Source: Kitasatospora paranensis
GTDB lineage: Bacteria; Actinomycetota; Actinomycetes; Streptomycetales; Streptomycetaceae
DNA length: 64,000 bases
Direction of reading: 5' to 3'
Assembly (NCBI RefSeq): GCF_039544005.1
Contig: NZ_BAABKV010000001.1
Span: forward strand, 310,001 to 374,000
In this document: positions 61,239-64,000 of the stretch, piece after piece
Layout: every line of letters begins with the position of its first letter
How positions within the stretch are numbered: position 1 is the first letter of the stretch
Notes under the pieces: generated by a model
The model's database searches: none
The model's input: the letters and a program-made list of their open reading frames with translations, nothing else
Told to the model about the DNA's origin: nothing
Translations under genes and position numbers: made by a program

Positions 61239-61877
61239 ATGGACAACGCCGAGCTGACCGCGCGTCTGCTGGACGCGCACGGGCGCACCTATGCCGACGA
61301 GGCGGGAATCACCCTCAGGGACAAGCCCGCACCGCTCTACCGGCTGCTGGTGCTGGCGACGCTCTGCGCATCCCGGATCTCGTCCCGCACGGCGACGGCG
61401 GCGGCCCGCGAGCTGTTCCGGGCAGGGCTGCGGACGCCGCGGGCGATGGCCGGCTCGTCCTGGCAGGAGCGGGTCGACGCCCTCGGCCGGGCCCACTACG
61501 TGCGGTACGACGAGAGCACCTCCACTGCCCTCGGGGAGGGATCCGCCCTCGTCCTCGACCGCTGGAAGGGCGACCTCAGAAGGCTCCGCGAGGAGGCCGG
61601 GCGCGATCCTGCGTCGGTGCGCGAACTGCTCCGGGAAGTGCCGCGGATCGGGCCGGTCGGCGCCGAAATCTTCTGCCGCGAGGCGCAGGATGTATGGCCC
61701 GAACTGCGCCCCAGCCTCGACGAACGGGCCCGGCGCACCGCCGGTGACCTCGGCTTGCCGCACTCCCCCGCCGGCCTGTCCGCTCTAGTCCCTCCCGAGG
61801 AGCTGGCCCGGCTCGCCGCGGCCTTGGTGCGCGTGGGGCTGGCGAAGGACGGCGTGCGGGACCTGCTCGGAGCCTGA
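61239..61877 (+). CDS. HhH-GPD-type DNA glycosylase/endonuclease III-like protein
   Basis: 212 residues. PLYRLLVLATLCASRISSRTATAAARELFRAGLRTPRAMAGSSWQERVDALGRAHYVRYDESTSTAL and the helix-hairpin-helix LREVPRIGPVGAEIFCREAQDVWPELRPSLDERARRTA place it in the HhH-GPD superfamily. The catalytic Lys of endonuclease III (LPGVGRKTA) is not seen: the hairpin reads VPRIGPVGAE. The four-Cys iron-sulfur loop is also absent. Activity is therefore uncertain. Follows the PfpI gene by 18 bases; GGAGGG upstream. Confidence 0.78.
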   Translation: MDNAELTARLLDAHGRTYADEAGITLRDKPAPLYRLLVLATLCASRISSRTATAAARELFRAGLRTPRAMAGSSWQERVDALGRAHYVRYDESTSTALGEGSALVLDRWKGDLRRLREEAGRDPASVRELLREVPRIGPVGAEIFCREAQDVWPELRPSLDERARRTAGDLGLPHSPAGLSALVPPEELARLAAALVRVGLAKDGVRDLLGA

Positions 61878-61970
61878 GACCGGGTGGCCGCGGACACCCG
61901 GGACCGGCGAACCCCATCATCGGACACGCTCCCGGCCGCCGGGAGGTGCCCCGGAGAAGGAGTGACGACC

Positions 61971-62669
61971 ATGAGCGAGAGCGACATGGCGGACGAGGTC
62001 TACCAACCCTCCGCCGCCGGGGACCGGGACGGCACGACCTTCCCGGACCTGGAGAACGATGTGGACGAACGCGACTATGACGATCTGCTGGACGAAGGCT
62101 GGTCGCCGCCGGAGAAGCCGCTCGGGGTCACCAAGGTGGGCACCACCGCGGCCGAGCAACGGGACGGCGAGAGCCTGGACGAACGGCTGGCGCAGGAGGT
62201 ACCGGACTTGGCCGCGGAGGACGGCGACGGCGTCGGCGACTTTTCGGCAGGGCAGGGTGAACCGGTCGATCCCGAGGCCGGGACGGATCGTGCGGGCCGC
62301 CTCGTCGCACCGGACGAGGGCGCCCACCCGGACAGCGAGGCGGAAATCATCGCCACCGACGTGGGCATCGACGGCGGCGCCGCCGGCGCAGAGGAGGCAG
62401 CCGTGCACGTCCTGCCCGACGACGACCCGCATGCAGGGAGCTGTCGCGGGGTGAGAAGGCGCGGCCGGCCTCGGCGGCTCGCCCGTCAGCCACTGGGCCT
62501 GTTTGAGGATGCCGGGGGATGCCAGGCGGTCGTCCAAGGCCGCCGGTGGCCGGGATGCCGGCGGCGAACACGCCCGTCCCCATGGCCTCGGCCACTCCTC
62601 GGTCCGCTGCGTGGCGCTGTGTGCCGCGAGGGCACTGGTTCATGCCGGCCGTCTGCCCGTTGCCGGTGA
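61971..62669 (+). CDS. DUF5709 family protein, probable C-terminal frameshift
   Basis: 232 residues as read. Residues 1-155 are the acidic DUF5709 pattern: DEVYQPSAAGDRDGTTFPDLENDVDERDYDDLLDEGWSPPEKPLGVTKVGTTAAEQRDGESLDERLAQEVPD, GRLVAPDEGAHPDSEAEIIATDVGIDGGAAGAEEAAVHV. Beyond about 62440 the frame becomes Arg-rich and unlike the family, which normally ends here; a one-base shift reaches a TGA at 62452-62454. ATG 61971 follows GAAGGAG. Soluble, highly acidic, function unknown, very common in streptomycetes. Confidence 0.85.
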   Translation: MSESDMADEVYQPSAAGDRDGTTFPDLENDVDERDYDDLLDEGWSPPEKPLGVTKVGTTAAEQRDGESLDERLAQEVPDLAAEDGDGVGDFSAGQGEPVDPEAGTDRAGRLVAPDEGAHPDSEAEIIATDVGIDGGAAGAEEAAVHVLPDDDPHAGSCRGVRRRGRPRRLARQPLGLFEDAGGCQAVVQGRRWPGCRRRTRPSPWPRPLLGPLRGAVCREGTGSCRPSARCR

Positions 62670-63075
62670 AACATCACCGGCTCCCGGTTTCCCGACTCCA
62701 TCGGCTTCGGCGCCGACGGCCTGTAGTTGTGCGCCTTCGACCGGCTCGCTCACGCCGCCGCGCCCGCGCTGGTGCGCGTCGATCCGCACCGCACCACGGT
62801 CCCGAAGACGCGCTGCACCTGCCTTTCCTGCTCGGGACCGGCGTGGACACCTGCAGCGAACAGCAGACGATGACGGTCCCGGCACTCGCGAGGACACGGT
62901 GGCTGACCTGCCCGCCAGCCCATATGCAACGTCGGCCCCGCCGAGAGAGGCGGCGTTTGGCGGAGGGATGCACGGGCAGGCGCGGGCTTGGCGCGCCGAT
63001 CTCCCGTACAGCACCGGGATGCTGTCGACGCGGACCACCGGGGCCAATCCCCGGCACCCTCTCCGAGGAGTGACG
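62670..63075. other. Gap before the alcohol dehydrogenase, no gene supported
   Basis: A minus-strand stretch in 62490-62630 (GVAEAMGTGVFAAGIPATGGLGRPP) has protein-like character and may be a gene remnant; nothing complete or identified. Confidence 0.35.
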
Positions 63076-64000
63076 ATGAAGGCATTGACCTGGCACGGCC
63101 GGCGGGACGTACGCATCGAGGACGTCCCTGATCCGGTGATCGAGCAGCCGACGGACATCGTCGTCGAAGTGACCTCGACGGGCCTGTGCGGATCGGACCT
63201 CCATCTCTACGAGGTCCTCGGCCCGTTCCTGGACGAGGGGGACGTCCTGGGCCACGAGCCCATGGGAACCGTCCGCGAGACCGGCCCCGAGGTCACCGCC
63301 CTCCGGCCCGGAGACCGGGTGGTCGTGCCGTTCAACATCTCGTGCGGCACCTGCTTCATGTGCGATAGGGGCCTCCACTCGCAGTGCGAGACAACACAGG
63401 TCCACGCCTACGGCACCGGCGCCTCACTGTTCGGCTACACGAAGCTCTACGGCCAGGTCCCCGGCGGTCAGGCCGAGCTGCTTCGCGTACCGTTCGGCAA
63501 CACCCTGCCGATCAAGGTGCCCGACGGCCCGCCGGACGACAGGTTCGTGTTCCTCTCCGACGTCCTGCCCACCGCCTGGCAGGCAGTCGAGTACGCCGAT
63601 ATCCCGGAAGGCGGCAGTGTCGTCGTCCTCGGTCTCGGCCCGATCGGCGACATGTGCACCCGCATCGCCGCACACCGCGGCGCCGGGCAGGTGATCGGCG
63701 TCGATCTCGTTCCCGAGCGGCTGGAACGCGTCCGTGCGCGCGGCACCACAGTTCTGGACCTCGACCGGCACGGCAAGCAGCTGGCCGCCACCGTCCGGGA
63801 GATGACCGACGGCCGGGGACCCGACGCCGTCATCGACGCGGTCGGCATGGAGGCCCACGGCTCCCCCGCCGCCGCACTTGCCCAGCAGTCGACCGCCCTG
63901 CTCCCCAACGCCCTGGTGGCCCGCATCATGCAGCACGTCGGCGTCGACCGTCTGCACGCCCTCCACCTGGCCATCGACCTGGTCCGCCGCGGCGGCACCA
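63076..64000 (+). CDS. Zinc-dependent alcohol dehydrogenase, 3' end outside the window
   Basis: 308 codons to the edge. Medium-chain dehydrogenase: catalytic-zinc Cys and His in STGLCGSDLHLYE and GHEPMGTV, structural-zinc cysteines CGTCFMCDRGLHSQC, and the Rossmann motif VVVLGLGPIGDMCTRIAAHRGAGQVIGVDLVPERLE. The long insertion after the structural zinc resembles glutathione-independent formaldehyde dehydrogenase-type enzymes. ATG 63076 follows GAGGAG. Family members detoxify aldehydes or alcohols; the exact substrate is unknown. Confidence 0.92.
   Translation, partial: MKALTWHGRRDVRIEDVPDPVIEQPTDIVVEVTSTGLCGSDLHLYEVLGPFLDEGDVLGHEPMGTVRETGPEVTALRPGDRVVVPFNISCGTCFMCDRGLHSQCETTQVHAYGTGASLFGYTKLYGQVPGGQAELLRVPFGNTLPIKVPDGPPDDRFVFLSDVLPTAWQAVEYADIPEGGSVVVLGLGPIGDMCTRIAAHRGAGQVIGVDLVPERLERVRARGTTVLDLDRHGKQLAATVREMTDGRGPDAVIDAVGMEAHGSPAAALAQQSTALLPNALVARIMQHVGVDRLHALHLAIDLVRRGGT

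Overview
The window looks like a chromosome-arm or stress-island segment of a Streptomyces-type actinomycete. The base composition is very GC rich. It carries a WhiB-like protein and many small families typical of streptomycetes (DUF5994, DUF6479, DUF6328, DUF5709, hydrophobic 56-aa protein, actinobacterial holin-like protein). It also carries remnants of the large helicase-associated-domain helicase common in Streptomyces arms. No rRNA, tRNA, CRISPR array or intact insertion sequence was seen.

Layout. 1-9.4 kb: end of a GH125 mannosidase, a MarR-controlled efflux pair (MMPL and MFS), a baeRF-type protein and a TetR/NTF2-like pair. 9.4-21 kb: a graveyard of partner-switching parts (one intact PAS-GAF-SpoIIE phosphatase, a truncated duplicate 5.9 kb upstream, a third phosphatase remnant, three broken STAS antagonists), with tandem DUF2267 genes, Hsp20 plus a divergent regulator, and a helicase remnant. 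21.8-29.3 kb: CBS protein, DEAD-box RNA helicase and cold-shock protein, a MerR regulator with a strange ACTGC repeat upstream, and a degraded DnaB-N-like protein. 29.3-31.1 kb: a PucR-type regulator.

31.3-40.9 kb is the centrepiece: a tightly packed same-strand cluster dnaK - grpE - dnaJ - MerR/CbpM-like - clpB - zinc-ribbon thioredoxin - UBP zinc finger - cNMP-binding/Grx-like/flavoprotein oxidoreductase - DUF1931. Several junctions overlap by 4-10 bases. It couples an unfolding/disaggregation machine to redox proteins. 41-64 kb continues with stress functions: small membrane proteins, CsbD, hemerythrins, DUF3618 and holin-like proteins, large catalase, STAS protein, transketolase, WhiB, DJ-1/PfpI protein, a HhH-GPD-type protein and a zinc alcohol dehydrogenase running off the right edge.

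Caveat. At least thirteen otherwise intact genes are split by what looks like a single missing base, mostly in runs of 3-5 G or C (for example MFS, DUF2267, clpB, TrxR-like, holin-like, catalase, transketolase). The two halves are intact in each case. Uncorrected homopolymer errors in the assembly are therefore more likely than mass gene decay. These genes are entered as type pseudogene with the corrected span, and the wording separates them from genuinely decayed remnants.
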